DNA of 64,000 nucleotides from Flavobacterium selenitireducens (GTDB taxonomy: Bacteria; Bacteroidota; Bacteroidia; Flavobacteriales; Flavobacteriaceae), in NCBI RefSeq assembly GCF_014748335.1, contig NZ_JAAVIY010000009.1, positions 1 to 64,000 of the forward strand, written 5' to 3'. Below, piece by piece: positions 6,538-15,130 of the stretch (positions are counted from its first letter, which is position 1; each line of letters opens with the position of its first letter). A program made the translations under genes and the position numbers. The notes below the pieces were generated by a model. It made no database searches and was not told the origin of the DNA. It was given only the letters and a program-made list of their open reading frames with translations.

Positions 6538-8024
6538 TTTTCCCATTTTGATGCCGGAGCCATTGCTTTGACTTTCGCGATCTGGCCCTTGATTTGGCTG
6601 AAATTTTCAGGAAATACATGTGGTATCGGCTCCGCCGAAAGCCTTCCCGATTTATCCAAAAGTGAGTGCCAAGGATAATGGCTGACCCTAAATTCCTGGT
6701 AAAATGCAAATTGATTTTCGGTTAACAGATGATGCTTGCCTTTGAGGTCGAACTTCTTTGTTGCTAATTGCCATTCGGTCTGGCTCATATTTGTGCCCAG
6801 AAATATAAAGACAACATCGGAATTAAAGTGGCCGATAAATTTATTGTAGTGACCAAACTCCTCGACACATGGCTTACATCCTTTCGACCAAAAATCATGG
6901 AAGACAACCTTGCCTTGCGTATCGGCATAGAGCGCCAAAAGTCCGTCTTTTTCAGTTTTGGGAATGTCGTATTTGGCAAGCAATTGGAGAATTGGCTCTG
7001 TGGATAACCGCTTTGCATCTTTCAAAAGAGCGACAAGGTCCGGAGAAACCAGTTCTTCAAGTTCGTCTTTGTACGCTTTGATCGTCTTTGGCTTTCCCTG
7101 AAACGCATAAGCAATCATGATTTCGCGATCCCGGTTTTCCGACAAATTTTTCAATACCTCGAGCAACAGTGGAAAATAAACGTATTCCAGTCGAGCATCT
7201 TTATTATCCCTCCTCCGTTCTTTGTAGGTATGGGAAACGTTAACCGCGATTTCCAAGCTTGACGTTAGGGCATTCAGATAGCCAAGACGCGAAAAATACA
7301 CGGTCGACGCATCAGATTCGAAATCTTCAATAAAATCGAAATATTCATCATCTGGACCTTTTAGCTTGATTCCGTCAAGATGCTGATAGGTCGCGATGTC
7401 TGATCCCGCTGCGTTTTTTATTTTGCAGGTTCCCCAATTCCTAAACTGCTCATCGTTGATTTTTTGGTTCCGAAGCAGATTTGAAAACGAACGCAATTGG
7501 ATCTCCATTTCTTTGAGGCGGCCCTGTTTAAAATCGTTGTCTGAGGTGTGATTTTGCCCAAAAAACGCCTGTTGCTCACGAGATAAATCTTCGAAATATT
7601 GCACGTGGCGAAGCAACAGTTCGTTGGTTTTGTTGTTGTCTCCCTGAACTCGGACGGTTTGCAGGTGGCGGTTTAACAGCTCATCAATGTTGATCTCGGC
7701 GACAAGGTTTTCTCCTGGAGACAAGATCATGTTGAAATCCATACTAACGTACCGGAACTGGATCTCGCGCTTGCGGTCGCTCAAAAAATTAAAATTGATA
7801 TGGCCGCTGTCCGAAATCTTCAGTTGGGTCACTATGGGAAGAATTCTATTTTCGATCTTAAGGTCGATGAAGCTTTTGTGGAGCGACTTGTCATATCCGA
7901 CAAGACGCAACGAAATCTGAGTTGGCAGTGGTTTGGCGGTTTGGGCTTCTGCTAACAGCGGTTTGGATTTGGAGCAGCCCGCGAGCAGGAACCAAAAAGT
8001 CGAAGCGAACAATAGTTTTCTCAT
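6534..8024 (-). CDS. Thioredoxin-fold (TlpA/ResA-like) lipoprotein
   Basis: This is probably an envelope thiol-disulfide oxidoreductase anchored by lipid. I start at 8024 because MRKLLFASTFWFLLAGC ends in a lipobox with Cys17. The in-frame upstream extension would bury it. Of 496 residues, the first 350 or so form a large unassigned domain seen in Bacteroidetes TlpA-like proteins. The C-terminal 130 hold the thioredoxin domain, with KVVFHDFWSKGCKPCVEEF giving the Cys-Lys-Pro-Cys redox centre and HYPWHSLLDKSGRL the cis-Pro region. Such proteins reduce periplasmic disulfides or act in cytochrome maturation. The target here is unknown. Confidence 0.85.
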   Translation of the reverse strand: MRKLLFASTFWFLLAGCSKSKPLLAEAQTAKPLPTQISLRLVGYDKSLHKSFIDLKIENRILPIVTQLKISDSGHINFNFLSDRKREIQFRYVSMDFNMILSPGENLVAEINIDELLNRHLQTVRVQGDNNKTNELLLRHVQYFEDLSREQQAFFGQNHTSDNDFKQGRLKEMEIQLRSFSNLLRNQKINDEQFRNWGTCKIKNAAGSDIATYQHLDGIKLKGPDDEYFDFIEDFESDASTVYFSRLGYLNALTSSLEIAVNVSHTYKERRRDNKDARLEYVYFPLLLEVLKNLSENRDREIMIAYAFQGKPKTIKAYKDELEELVSPDLVALLKDAKRLSTEPILQLLAKYDIPKTEKDGLLALYADTQGKVVFHDFWSKGCKPCVEEFGHYNKFIGHFNSDVVFIFLGTNMSQTEWQLATKKFDLKGKHHLLTENQFAFYQEFRVSHYPWHSLLDKSGRLSAEPIPHVFPENFSQIKGQIAKVKAMAPASKWEN

Positions 8025-8047
8025 ATCGCAAAACGGTTTACGAAAGG

Positions 8048-8190
8048 TTAGCCCGGATGCGAGCGGCCAGCCTTTCAAAAAAAACAGCCCGATTTTTCGC
8101 ATTTGCGCAAGCGACCGGCGGAAGCTTGAGGCAAAAGCTGAAAAATGGGTTGTTTTTGAGAAAGCTAATAGCGGTCAGCCGGAAATTGCT
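8048..8190. repeat. Dispersed intergenic element, long hairpin copy
   Basis: The outer ends TTAGCCCGGATGCGAGCGG and AAAGCTAATAGCGGTCAGCC match the short copy at 1962-2012. Between them lie complementary arms (8072-8100 and 8137-8164, CTTTC...CCC.ATTTTTC against GAAAAATGGG...GAAAG) that could form a stem of about 28 pairs with mismatches. The element occupies the gap between recQ (stop 8251) and the lipoprotein gene start (8024). On the sense strand it would be transcribed after recQ. Confidence 0.55.
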
Positions 8191-8250
8191 ATAAAATTCC
8201 AAAATCCAATAAAAAACGCTGCGGGAACGGTTGAAATTTGCACATTCCGG

Positions 8251-10446
8251 TCAGTTGGCGACTTCCGAAATAAATTTGATGCGCATCAGTCGCAACTCCT
8301 CTATGTCATAATCGCCCTCGAATTCCTTGAGCGCGTCTTCGATCTTATCGGTTTCGGAAGCCATGAAATAATCCTGGATCTCCTCCTGCTGGTCGTCATC
8401 GAGCAAATCGTCTATCCAATATTTGATGTTGAGCTTGGTGCCCGAGTAAACGATCATCTCCATTTCCTTGAGCAATGCGTCCATCGTCATGCCTTTGGCC
8501 TTTGCAATATCGTCGAGTGAAAGCTTGCGGTCGACGCTCTGGATGATGAACAGCTTATTGGCCGAGTTGGCTCCCGTGGATTTCACGACCAGGTCGTCAG
8601 GGCGCGTGATGTCGTTGTCTTTTACATAACGGTCGATGAGTTCGGCGAATTCCTTTCCGTACTTTTTTGCTTTGCCTTCGCCAATCCCGTGTACGCTGGA
8701 AAGTTCTTCTATCGAAATCGGATATTTGAGCGCCATGTCTTCAAGGGACGGATCCTGGAAAACCACAAATGGCGGTACGCCGAGTTTTTTGGACACCTTT
8801 TTGCGCAGGTCGCGCAGCATTGCCATCAGTGCTTCGTCGGCGACGCCCGTAGACTTGGAAGCGGTCACGACAGTTTCGTCGTCTCCATCGTCGTATTGAT
8901 GGTCTTCGGTCATTAGGAACGAAGTCGGGTTCTTGATAAAATCGAGTCCCTTTTCGGTAATTTTGAGAATGCCGTAGGTTTCGATGTCTTTCGAAAGGAA
9001 ATCGGCCACTAACACTTGCCGGATAAGTGCCATCCAATGCCGTTCTTCCTGATTGGCACCCGCCCCAAAAAAAGGTTGCATGTCGGTGCGGTGCGCTTTG
9101 ATGACGGCGTTTACTTTTCCGATAAGCGTATAGACGATTTCCTTGGCCTTGTACAGATGTTTGGTATCGCGAACGACTTCGAGCAGCAATTTGACGTCGT
9201 CTTTGGCTTCCTTCTTTTTCCTAGGGTTGCGCATGTTGTCGTCCATGTCGCCACCTTCGCCGGTTTCAGGATCGAATTCCTCACCGAAATAATGCAACAG
9301 GAATTTGCGCCTCGACATGGAAGTTTCGGCATAGGAAACGACTTCCTGCAACAGCGCGAAGCCGATTTCCTGTTCGGCTACGGGTTTTCCCGACATGAAT
9401 TTCTCGAGCTTTTCGACATCTTTGTAAGCATAGTAAGCCAGACAATGCCCCTCGCCTCCATCGCGTCCGGCGCGACCGGTTTCTTGGTAATAACTCTCGA
9501 GCGATTTCGGGATATCGTGGTGAATGACGAAACGCACGTCCGGCTTGTCGATCCCCATCCCGAAGGCAATCGTGGCCACGACCACATCGACGTCTTCCAT
9601 GAGGAACATGTCCTGGTGTTTCGCGCGCGTTTTGGCATCGAGACCCGCGTGATACGGGACGGCCTTGATACCGTTGACTTGCAAGACCTGGGCAATCGCT
9701 TCGACTTTTTTGCGGCTCAGGCAATAAATGATCCCTGATTTACCTTTGTGGCTGCGGATGAAACGGATGATGTCCGCCTCGACGTTTTTGGTTTTCGGAC
9801 GAACTTCGTAATACAAATTCGGACGGTTGAACGAGGCTTTGTACGCATCGGCATCAGGAATGTCGAGATTCTTGAGAATATCTTCCTGTACCTTTGGCGT
9901 GGCCGTGGCGGTCAGTCCGATGATCGGGATGTCGCCGAAGTTCTTGATGATGGTTCTCAGATTGCGGTATTCCGGACGAAAGTCGTGTCCCCATTCCGAA
10001 ATGCAATGGGCTTCGTCAATGGCGACGAATGACATTTTTTGCGTTTTGAGAAAATCTGCATATTCTTCCTTAATAAGCGATTCCGGCGCGACGTAGAGCA
10101 ATTTTGTCTTCCCGTCCACAATGTCTTTCTTGACCGTGGCCACTTCAGATTTGGTCAGCGAAGAATTCAGGACGTGTGCGACGCCAGGCTCGGCGGAAAT
10201 CCCGCGAATGGCATCGACCTGATTTTTCATAAGCGCAATAAGCGGAGACACCACGATCGCGGTTCCATCTTCTATCAGCGCAGGCAATTGATAACAAAGC
10301 GACTTTCCTCCGCCCGTGGGCATGATCACGAAAACGTCGTGTTTTGCTAAAATGCTTTTGATGACTTGCTCCTGCAAGCCCTTGAACTGGCTGAAACCAA
10401 AATACTTCCGTAACTGCTGGTGTATATCAATTTCGGGTAGATTCAT
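8251..10446 (-). CDS. recQ: ATP-dependent DNA helicase RecQ (zinc-motif cysteines missing)
   Basis: This is a 3'-5' DNA helicase for recombination and replication-fork repair. I start at 10446 (MNLPEIDIHQQLRKYFGF), giving 731 residues. Visible are Walker A TGGGKS (44-49), the DEAH box (144-147), the aromatic-rich loop EWGHDFRPEY, TATATPKVQ, and motif VI QETGRAGRDG (321-330). A winged-helix region and a C-terminal HRDC-like domain (GVPPFVVFQD, HGIGEGKAKKYG) follow, then about 120 further acidic residues. In the RQC zinc subdomain (about 378-405) the four cysteines of the classical enzyme are absent. The region reads MSRRKFLLHYFGEEFD followed by GEGGDMDDNMRN. It is divergent from kdsD with a 90-bp shared promoter region. 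Confidence 0.95.
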   Translation of the reverse strand: MNLPEIDIHQQLRKYFGFSQFKGLQEQVIKSILAKHDVFVIMPTGGGKSLCYQLPALIEDGTAIVVSPLIALMKNQVDAIRGISAEPGVAHVLNSSLTKSEVATVKKDIVDGKTKLLYVAPESLIKEEYADFLKTQKMSFVAIDEAHCISEWGHDFRPEYRNLRTIIKNFGDIPIIGLTATATPKVQEDILKNLDIPDADAYKASFNRPNLYYEVRPKTKNVEADIIRFIRSHKGKSGIIYCLSRKKVEAIAQVLQVNGIKAVPYHAGLDAKTRAKHQDMFLMEDVDVVVATIAFGMGIDKPDVRFVIHHDIPKSLESYYQETGRAGRDGGEGHCLAYYAYKDVEKLEKFMSGKPVAEQEIGFALLQEVVSYAETSMSRRKFLLHYFGEEFDPETGEGGDMDDNMRNPRKKKEAKDDVKLLLEVVRDTKHLYKAKEIVYTLIGKVNAVIKAHRTDMQPFFGAGANQEERHWMALIRQVLVADFLSKDIETYGILKITEKGLDFIKNPTSFLMTEDHQYDDGDDETVVTASKSTGVADEALMAMLRDLRKKVSKKLGVPPFVVFQDPSLEDMALKYPISIEELSSVHGIGEGKAKKYGKEFAELIDRYVKDNDITRPDDLVVKSTGANSANKLFIIQSVDRKLSLDDIAKAKGMTMDALLKEMEMIVYSGTKLNIKYWIDDLLDDDQQEEIQDYFMASETDKIEDALKEFEGDYDIEELRLMRIKFISEVAN

Positions 10447-10470
10447 TCTGAGGAATAAGGGTAATTTACG

Positions 10471-10478
10471 TACATTTG
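10471..10478 (+). promoter_or_regulatory. -7 promoter element of the kdsD-tatC operon
   Basis: TACATTTG is an exact TAnnTTTG match, 58 bases before the TTG start of kdsD. Only a weak CTG lies at the -33 position. Confidence 0.4.
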
Positions 10479-10485
10479 CTTTCCC

Positions 10486-10516
10486 TAAAGATAACACTTA
10501 TTTTCAGGCTTACAAA
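10486..10516 (-). promoter_or_regulatory. Candidate recQ promoter
   Basis: On the minus strand TTTG (10513-10516), a 19-base spacer and TATCTTTA (10486-10493) match the flavobacterial -33/-7 pattern with one mismatch. The start codon follows about 40 bases later. Confidence 0.4.
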
Positions 10517-10536
10517 CTTTATAGCAACACAATCTT

Positions 10537-11502
10537 TTGATAAACTCCGAAAAAATACTGGCTTCCGCAAGGCGAACCATTATCACTGAAAGCCAATCGA
10601 TTGCCCAGTTATCCGATCTGATTACCGATGATTTCGCCAACGCGGCGGAATTGATTTACAACGCCTCCGGCAGACTCGTCGTGACCGGGATCGGGAAGAG
10701 CGCGATCATCGCACAAAAGATCGTCGCCACAATGAATTCCACCGGGACGCCGGCTATGTTTTTGCATGCGTCCGAAGCCATCCACGGCGACCTGGGAATG
10801 GTGCAACCGGGAGATGTCGTGATTTGCATCTCGAAAAGCGGCAATAGTCCTGAAATAAAAGTGTTGGTCCCGATCGTGAAGCGCTTCGGCAATACATTGA
10901 TCGCAATGACGGGAAACGTTACGTCTTTCCTGGCCAAAGAAGCCGGTTTCATACTCGATACGACGGTGAATGCCGAAGCCGATCCGAATAATCTCGCGCC
11001 CACGAATTCTACTACGGCACAACTTGTAATGGGAGACGCGCTCGCGGTCTGCCTGATCGAGATGCGCAATTTTGGGGCAGAGGATTTTGCCAAATACCAT
11101 CCCGGAGGCGCACTTGGCAAAAAATTGCTGCTGCGCGTCGGCGATATGCTCGACCAGACGCATCGTCCATCAGTAGCCCCGACCTCACCGATCAAAAATG
11201 TAATTGTCGAGATCTCGCAAAAGCGGCTTGGTGTCACGGCGGTCGAAGAGGACGGAAAAATCATCGGGATCATTACCGATGGCGATATCCGACGCATGCT
11301 CGAAACACGCGATTCGTTCAGCGACCTATCCGCAAAGGACATCATGACGCAAAACCCGAAAATGGTTTCTTCCGTAAGTATGGTCGTGGACGCGCTCAAC
11401 ATCATGGAAGACTTTTCGATCACTCAACTTATCGTAGCCGATGAAGGCATTTACAAAGGCGTCATCCACCTGCATGACATTTTAAAAGAAGGCGTCGTAT
11501 AA
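10537..11502 (+). CDS. kdsD: KpsF/GutQ-type D-arabinose 5-phosphate isomerase
   Basis: This enzyme converts ribulose 5-phosphate to arabinose 5-phosphate, the first step to Kdo for lipopolysaccharide. It has 321 residues. The SIS domain has GIGKS (51-55), His77/His83 in FLHASEAIHGDLG and the SKSGNS phosphate loop (99-104). A pair of CBS domains follows from about residue 205 (IGIITDGDIRRML is the end of the first). The start is a TTG at 10537, since no ATG lies before the SIS core. It is the first gene of a plus-strand run, with tatC starting at its last base (stop and start share 11502). Confidence 0.92.
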   Translation: MINSEKILASARRTIITESQSIAQLSDLITDDFANAAELIYNASGRLVVTGIGKSAIIAQKIVATMNSTGTPAMFLHASEAIHGDLGMVQPGDVVICISKSGNSPEIKVLVPIVKRFGNTLIAMTGNVTSFLAKEAGFILDTTVNAEADPNNLAPTNSTTAQLVMGDALAVCLIEMRNFGAEDFAKYHPGGALGKKLLLRVGDMLDQTHRPSVAPTSPIKNVIVEISQKRLGVTAVEEDGKIIGIITDGDIRRMLETRDSFSDLSAKDIMTQNPKMVSSVSMVVDALNIMEDFSITQLIVADEGIYKGVIHLHDILKEGVV

Positions 11503-12341
11503 TGGCTAAAAAGCAGAAAAAACCCATGAATGAGATGTCGTTCATGGATCATCTCGAGGAATTGCGCTGGGTTTTGGTGCGAAGTACGATTGCGACATTG
11601 ATCGCGGCCGTGGGCATTTTCTTTTTCAGCGATTTTATTTTCGACCAGGTCATTTTCGCCCCTACGCAACCCGATTTCTGGACATACCGCTTTTTTTGCG
11701 ACCTCGCCCAGCAATTAGGCGTTTCGGACATTTGCGTGACCGAAATGGACTTCGTGATTCAAAATACCGACATGGAAGGCCAGGTCACGATGCTCATCTG
11801 GACGTGCGTCGCCGGTGGTTTCATCGCGGCTTTCCCTTATATATTATGGGAATTGTGGAAGTTCATCAGCCCGGCCCTGTACGAAAAAGAACGCAAAGGC
11901 GCCAAGGTTTTCATCAGCGTTTCGTCTTTGCTGTTTTTCATGGGCGTACTTTTCGGGTATTTTATGATCGTGCCGATGTCGGTCAACTTTTTCGCAACGT
12001 TCAAGGTCAGCGAGCTGGTCAAGAATGAGTTCAACATCGATTCGTACATGAGCATGGTCAAGACTTCGGTAATTGCATGCGGCTTGTTTTTCGAGTTGCC
12101 GATCATCATCTTTTTCCTCGCCCGATTAGGATTGGTCACGGCGGAATTGCTTCGGAAATATAGAAAATACGCCATCGTAGGCGTACTGATCGTCGCCGCC
12201 GTCGTCACACCTCCCGATGTGGTCAGCCAAATAATCGTGTCGATTCCGATGCTGATCATTTACGAAGCGAGTATCTTTATCGCGGCCGCCGTAGTCAAAA
12301 AGAAAAAGATTGCAGAACAAAACGAAAAACTCAATGGCTGA
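11502..12341 (+). CDS. tatC: Twin-arginine translocase subunit TatC
   Basis: This is an integral inner-membrane receptor for Tat signal peptides. The 279 residues have the conserved N-terminal MSFMDHLEELRWVLVRS cytoplasmic motif and six hydrophobic segments. The glutamate in CGLFFELPIIIFFLARLGLV lies in the fourth to fifth segment. The loop after helix 1 (TQPDFWTYRFFCDLAQQLG) is longer than in the E. coli protein, as usual in Bacteroidetes. The ATG overlaps the kdsD stop (TATAATGG) and its own stop overlaps the next gene by ATGGCTGA, so the three genes are likely translationally coupled. The charged C-tail KKKKIAEQNEKLNG faces the cytoplasm. Confidence 0.95.
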   Translation: MAKKQKKPMNEMSFMDHLEELRWVLVRSTIATLIAAVGIFFFSDFIFDQVIFAPTQPDFWTYRFFCDLAQQLGVSDICVTEMDFVIQNTDMEGQVTMLIWTCVAGGFIAAFPYILWELWKFISPALYEKERKGAKVFISVSSLLFFMGVLFGYFMIVPMSVNFFATFKVSELVKNEFNIDSYMSMVKTSVIACGLFFELPIIIFFLARLGLVTAELLRKYRKYAIVGVLIVAAVVTPPDVVSQIIVSIPMLIIYEASIFIAAAVVKKKKIAEQNEKLNG

Positions 12342-12678
12342 TCTTGTATCTGAATTCAACGATTACCGTTCTAAAATGAACGAAAAACTGCTTGCCGACA
12401 ACAACAAAGTCATCAAGCGCATTTTCAATCTCGACACCAACGCTTACGCGGAAGGCGCTCTCGACGTAAAAACGAAGGAATTGCTCGGATTGGTCGCTTC
12501 TGCCGTTCTGCGTTGCGACGATTGCGTAAAATACCACCTCGAAACCAGCCACAAAGAAGGCGTGACCAAAGAAGAAATGATGGAGGCGATGAGCATTGCG
12601 ACCCTGGTTGGCGGAACGATCGTGATCCCGCATCTAAGACGGGCTTATGAGTTTTGGGAAGCGTTGGACAACAATTAG
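12334..12678 (+). CDS. AhpD/carboxymuconolactone decarboxylase-like protein
   Basis: This is a 114-residue all-helical protein of the AhpD-like family, members of which reduce peroxiredoxins or act as small peroxidases. The redox motif is Cys-Asp-Asp-Cys in VLRCDDCVKYHLETSH, with the family histidine six residues after the second cysteine. ATLVGGTIVIPHLRRAYEFWE closes the core helix. I start at 12334 (MADLVSEFNDY). This ATG overlaps the tatC stop by eight bases and fits coupling, and the longer frame from 12310 is unlikely. A repeat array begins right at its stop codon (12676-12678). Confidence 0.88.
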   Translation: MADLVSEFNDYRSKMNEKLLADNNKVIKRIFNLDTNAYAEGALDVKTKELLGLVASAVLRCDDCVKYHLETSHKEGVTKEEMMEAMSIATLVGGTIVIPHLRRAYEFWEALDNN

Positions 12679-13002
12679 CGAATTTGATGATTAGCGAATT
12701 AGCGAATGAAATATTGAATTTGAGAATTTGGAAATTTGAAAATTTGGAAATTTGAAAATTTGAAAATGCCTGCGGCGCCGAATGTAAAGATGAGCGTTTT
12801 CTAAGATATTTTGGATTGGCAACTGCATTATCCAACCGATTGGAGACAAACAAATATTTGTTAATCCGAATTTGGAACTACTGTTAAATTATAACTTTGG
12901 ACTGCCATAATGACTATTCCGTAGTCGGCAACCAATCCATAACCGAATTGGAGTTTTGCGACTTTCATCCGCTAATTCGCCAATTCGCTAATTCGCTAAT
13001 TG
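12674..13002. repeat. Intergenic region bounded by complementary TTAGCGAATT / AATTCGCTAA arms
   Basis: The left arm at 12674-12708 carries ATTAGCGAA words starting within the AhpD-like stop codon. The right arm at 12970-13002 carries CGCTAATTCG words just before lptB. Between them are a GAAATTTGAAAATTTG microrepeat (about 12718-12765), some 200 bases of unique sequence and the lptB promoter. No gene is seen here. The same two words make the larger arrays at 17914-18576. Confidence 0.7.
12871..12899 (+). promoter_or_regulatory. Promoter of lptB
   Basis: TTTG (12871-12874), a 17-base spacer and TAACTTTG (12892-12899) match the Bacteroidetes consensus exactly. The predicted leader of about 100 bases includes the CGCTAATT repeat arm. 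Confidence 0.6.
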
Positions 13003-13006
13003 AATT

Positions 13007-13780
13007 ATGAAGCTAAGAGCTGAAAACCTCATCAAAACCTACAAGAAAAGAACCGTCGTGAAAGGCATTTCGGTAGAGGTCAACCAAGGAGAAATCGTGG
13101 GTTTGCTCGGGCCGAACGGTGCCGGGAAAACGACGTCTTTTTATATGATCGTCGGATTGGTCAAGCCCAACAGCGGGACGATTTACCTAGACAAGACCGA
13201 CATCACGGATTTTCCGATGTACAAACGCGCCCAGAACGGCATTGGTTATCTCGCCCAGGAAGCATCGGTTTTCCGCAAGCTCAGCATCGAGGATAACATC
13301 ATGAGCGTTTTGCAGCTCACCGATCTTACAAAAGACCAGCAGGAAGAAAAAATGGAGTCGTTGCTCGACGAGTTTTCGCTTCAGCACATCCGAACCAACC
13401 GAGGTGATTTGTTGTCCGGTGGGGAAAGAAGGCGTACCGAAATCGCGCGCGCCTTGGCCACGGATCCGAAATTCATCCTTTTGGACGAACCCTTTGCCGG
13501 TGTTGACCCGGTTGCGGTCGAAGACATCCAGCGCATCGTCGCACAACTCAAGAATAAAAACATCGGCATTTTGATTACGGACCACAACGTCCAGGAAACT
13601 TTGGCGATCACTGAAAAAAGTTACCTGATGTTTGAAGGCGGCATCCTGAAAGCGGGCACGCCGGAAGAATTGGTCCAGGATGAGATGGTGAGACGTGTTT
13701 ATCTCGGCCAGAATTTCGAGTTGCGCAAGAAGAAACTTGATTTCGCTCCGAAGTCCCAGGATGCGGATGCTTCGCACTGA
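13007..13780 (+). CDS. lptB: LPS export ABC transporter ATP-binding protein LptB
   Basis: This is the cytoplasmic ATPase that drives lipopolysaccharide extraction from the inner membrane with LptF/LptG. It has 257 residues. Walker A is GPNGAGKTT (35-43), the signature is LSGGE (136-140), Walker B ends in LLDEPFAGVDPVAVEDIQ (about 158-175) and the switch histidine is in ITDHNVQETL. The LptB hallmarks GIGYLAQEASVFRKLSI and SGGERRRTEIARALA are present. No permease gene is adjacent, which is common in Bacteroidetes. It has its own promoter in the repeat-flanked region upstream. Confidence 0.94.
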   Translation: MKLRAENLIKTYKKRTVVKGISVEVNQGEIVGLLGPNGAGKTTSFYMIVGLVKPNSGTIYLDKTDITDFPMYKRAQNGIGYLAQEASVFRKLSIEDNIMSVLQLTDLTKDQQEEKMESLLDEFSLQHIRTNRGDLLSGGERRRTEIARALATDPKFILLDEPFAGVDPVAVEDIQRIVAQLKNKNIGILITDHNVQETLAITEKSYLMFEGGILKAGTPEELVQDEMVRRVYLGQNFELRKKKLDFAPKSQDADASH

Positions 13781-14059
13781 TTTTTTCTAAGCCATTGGAC
13801 TCGCTGCGCTCGCCTCTGTTTGTTTTTCCCCGGACATACGGGATTTTCGCCCGGGACGTCCAGCGGCTCGCTTCGCTCGCCCCTGCCCTGCTGCGTAGCT
13901 GACTACAGGTAAAATTGGTCCGGACGAACGCTGGGCCTTTTTACCTGGAACGGATCTCCGAATGGAAAAACACCGGCGCGTCAAACGAAAAAAGTGAGAT
14001 TTAACAAAAAGGGCAGAAAATCTGTAATAAAAATTTTCACGGGACCGTATCTTTACACC

Positions 14060-14093
14060 AGACATAACAGATTTTTAAAAATCTGTTATGTCT
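14060..14093. repeat. Perfect 34-bp palindrome
   Basis: The sequence AGACATAACAGATTTTT is followed directly by its exact complement, with no spacer. It lies 85 bases beyond the stop of the minus-strand TPR-like gene and 280 beyond lptB. No T-run follows on either side, so a simple terminator role is doubtful. It could be a protein-binding site, a cruciform or the remnant of fused inverted ends. Confidence 0.85.
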
Positions 14094-14107
14094 AAGCATC
14101 CCTTCTT

Positions 14108-14151
14108 AAATTTGCACTGTCAACAATTTCCCAAATTTGCACTGTCAACAA
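14108..14151. repeat. Direct repeat, two 19-bp copies
   Basis: AAATTTGCACTGTCAACAA occurs at 14108-14126 and again at 14133-14151, a period of 25 bases, next to the palindrome and just downstream of the TPR-like gene. Confidence 0.8.
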
Positions 14152-14177
14152 CTTCCCTAACGTCGACAACAACTCCG

Positions 14178-15128
14178 CTACGACGCCATCCAGTTTCGTT
14201 TCTCCATCACACCTTTTAGATAAAATTCGTCCTCACGCATGGCTTCAGGCGTCGTCTGTTGCTGGTATTGCTTCACCACGTTGTAAGCGTTCACAACCGC
14301 GTCCTTGAACGTCGGAAATTCCTTTGCCGTTTCAATCAAAGCGTGAAGGCCTTTCATCGCCTGTTTGTTCTGGATCAGATAAAACGCGTGCTGCGACCGG
14401 AAATACGGGCAGTGATAAAACTCAGGCGCGACCTTTTCCCATTCGCTTTCGGGAGCTTCAGAACTTTTGAGCAGTCCAACGGCGTAAACCGATGAATGCA
14501 CGATGTCGTTGCGGAAACAAACCAAGTCGTATAATCCGTAGTCGCGCGTACCGGGATGGGCGAGCCTGCTGTCCGAAACTACTTTTTGGTAAATCGAATG
14601 GGCGCGTTGGCGATCGCCATCCAAGTGCAGCAAATCCGCCAGGGCCAGTTGGGCACGAGCCGATCCCGGGTCGAGACGCACCGCTTTTTCGGCATATCGC
14701 AACCCTTCGTCATAACGCGAAAGCACAAACATGAGGCGAGCCATCGACGTCAGGAACGCCGCATCCTCAAAATCCTCGGATTGGCCTACCTGGTCAACAA
14801 ACTTGAGGGCTTTTTCCGAGAAGCGGTCAACCAGGAAGCGTTCCACCGCCTGCCACTTCTCGATGACAAGCAAGTAATGCTGGTCGAGAGCGGAAAACAA
14901 CGCCGCCTGTGCATCCCAATGCCGGCTCAGCTTCCGCCATTCCTCGAACACGGACGGAAACGCCTGCTGCGGCAACTCCGTTTCCCCGAAATTGTTGTCG
15001 AGATCGGCGTGGAAATCCGGTTCGGTAACACTGAAATATCGGGCGAAACCGCGGTTAAAAAAAGTCGTGAATGCCTTGTCTTCAGCGACGTTCGGCTTAT
15101 TCGGAAATAGAGAATCAAAAAATCCCAT
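14178..15128 (-). CDS. TPR-like protein of unknown function
   Basis: This is a 316-residue soluble protein. The central part has at least one clear tetratricopeptide-like pair: LFVLSRYDEGLRYAEKAVRL followed by DPGSARAQLALADLLHLDG. Helical pairs before and after (WQAVERFLVDRFSEKALKFV, MKGLHALIETAKEF) look compatible. The N-terminus MGFFDSLFPNKPNVAEDKAF is not a signal peptide, so the protein is probably cytoplasmic. It lies three bases downstream of nothing else in its strand except the GH25 gene, whose stop is at 15131, so GH25 and this gene likely form an operon with pssA (pssA-GH25-TPR). The partner is unknown. Confidence 0.75.
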   Translation of the reverse strand: MGFFDSLFPNKPNVAEDKAFTTFFNRGFARYFSVTEPDFHADLDNNFGETELPQQAFPSVFEEWRKLSRHWDAQAALFSALDQHYLLVIEKWQAVERFLVDRFSEKALKFVDQVGQSEDFEDAAFLTSMARLMFVLSRYDEGLRYAEKAVRLDPGSARAQLALADLLHLDGDRQRAHSIYQKVVSDSRLAHPGTRDYGLYDLVCFRNDIVHSSVYAVGLLKSSEAPESEWEKVAPEFYHCPYFRSQHAFYLIQNKQAMKGLHALIETAKEFPTFKDAVVNAYNVVKQYQQQTTPEAMREDEFYLKGVMEKRNWMAS

Positions 15129-15130
15129 GC

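Larger units (their letters stand above)
13781..14177. other. Gene-free region between convergent genes
   Basis: The first 150 bases are GC-rich and contain two near-palindromic blocks, CTCGCTGCGCTCGCC and CTCGCTTCGCTCGCC. The rest is AT-rich and holds a perfect palindrome (14060-14093) and a direct repeat (14108-14151). A minus-strand frame at 13787-14065 has a basic, low-complexity translation and is not accepted as a gene. Confidence 0.6.

Noticed and set aside
13787..14065. 92-codon minus-strand frame
   Set aside because: The arginine- and serine-rich translation crosses near-palindromic GC-rich DNA and has no promoter or family resemblance.
14060..14093. Calling the 34-bp palindrome a terminator
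   Set aside because: No T-run follows on either strand and it is far from lptB, so I list it only as a palindrome.
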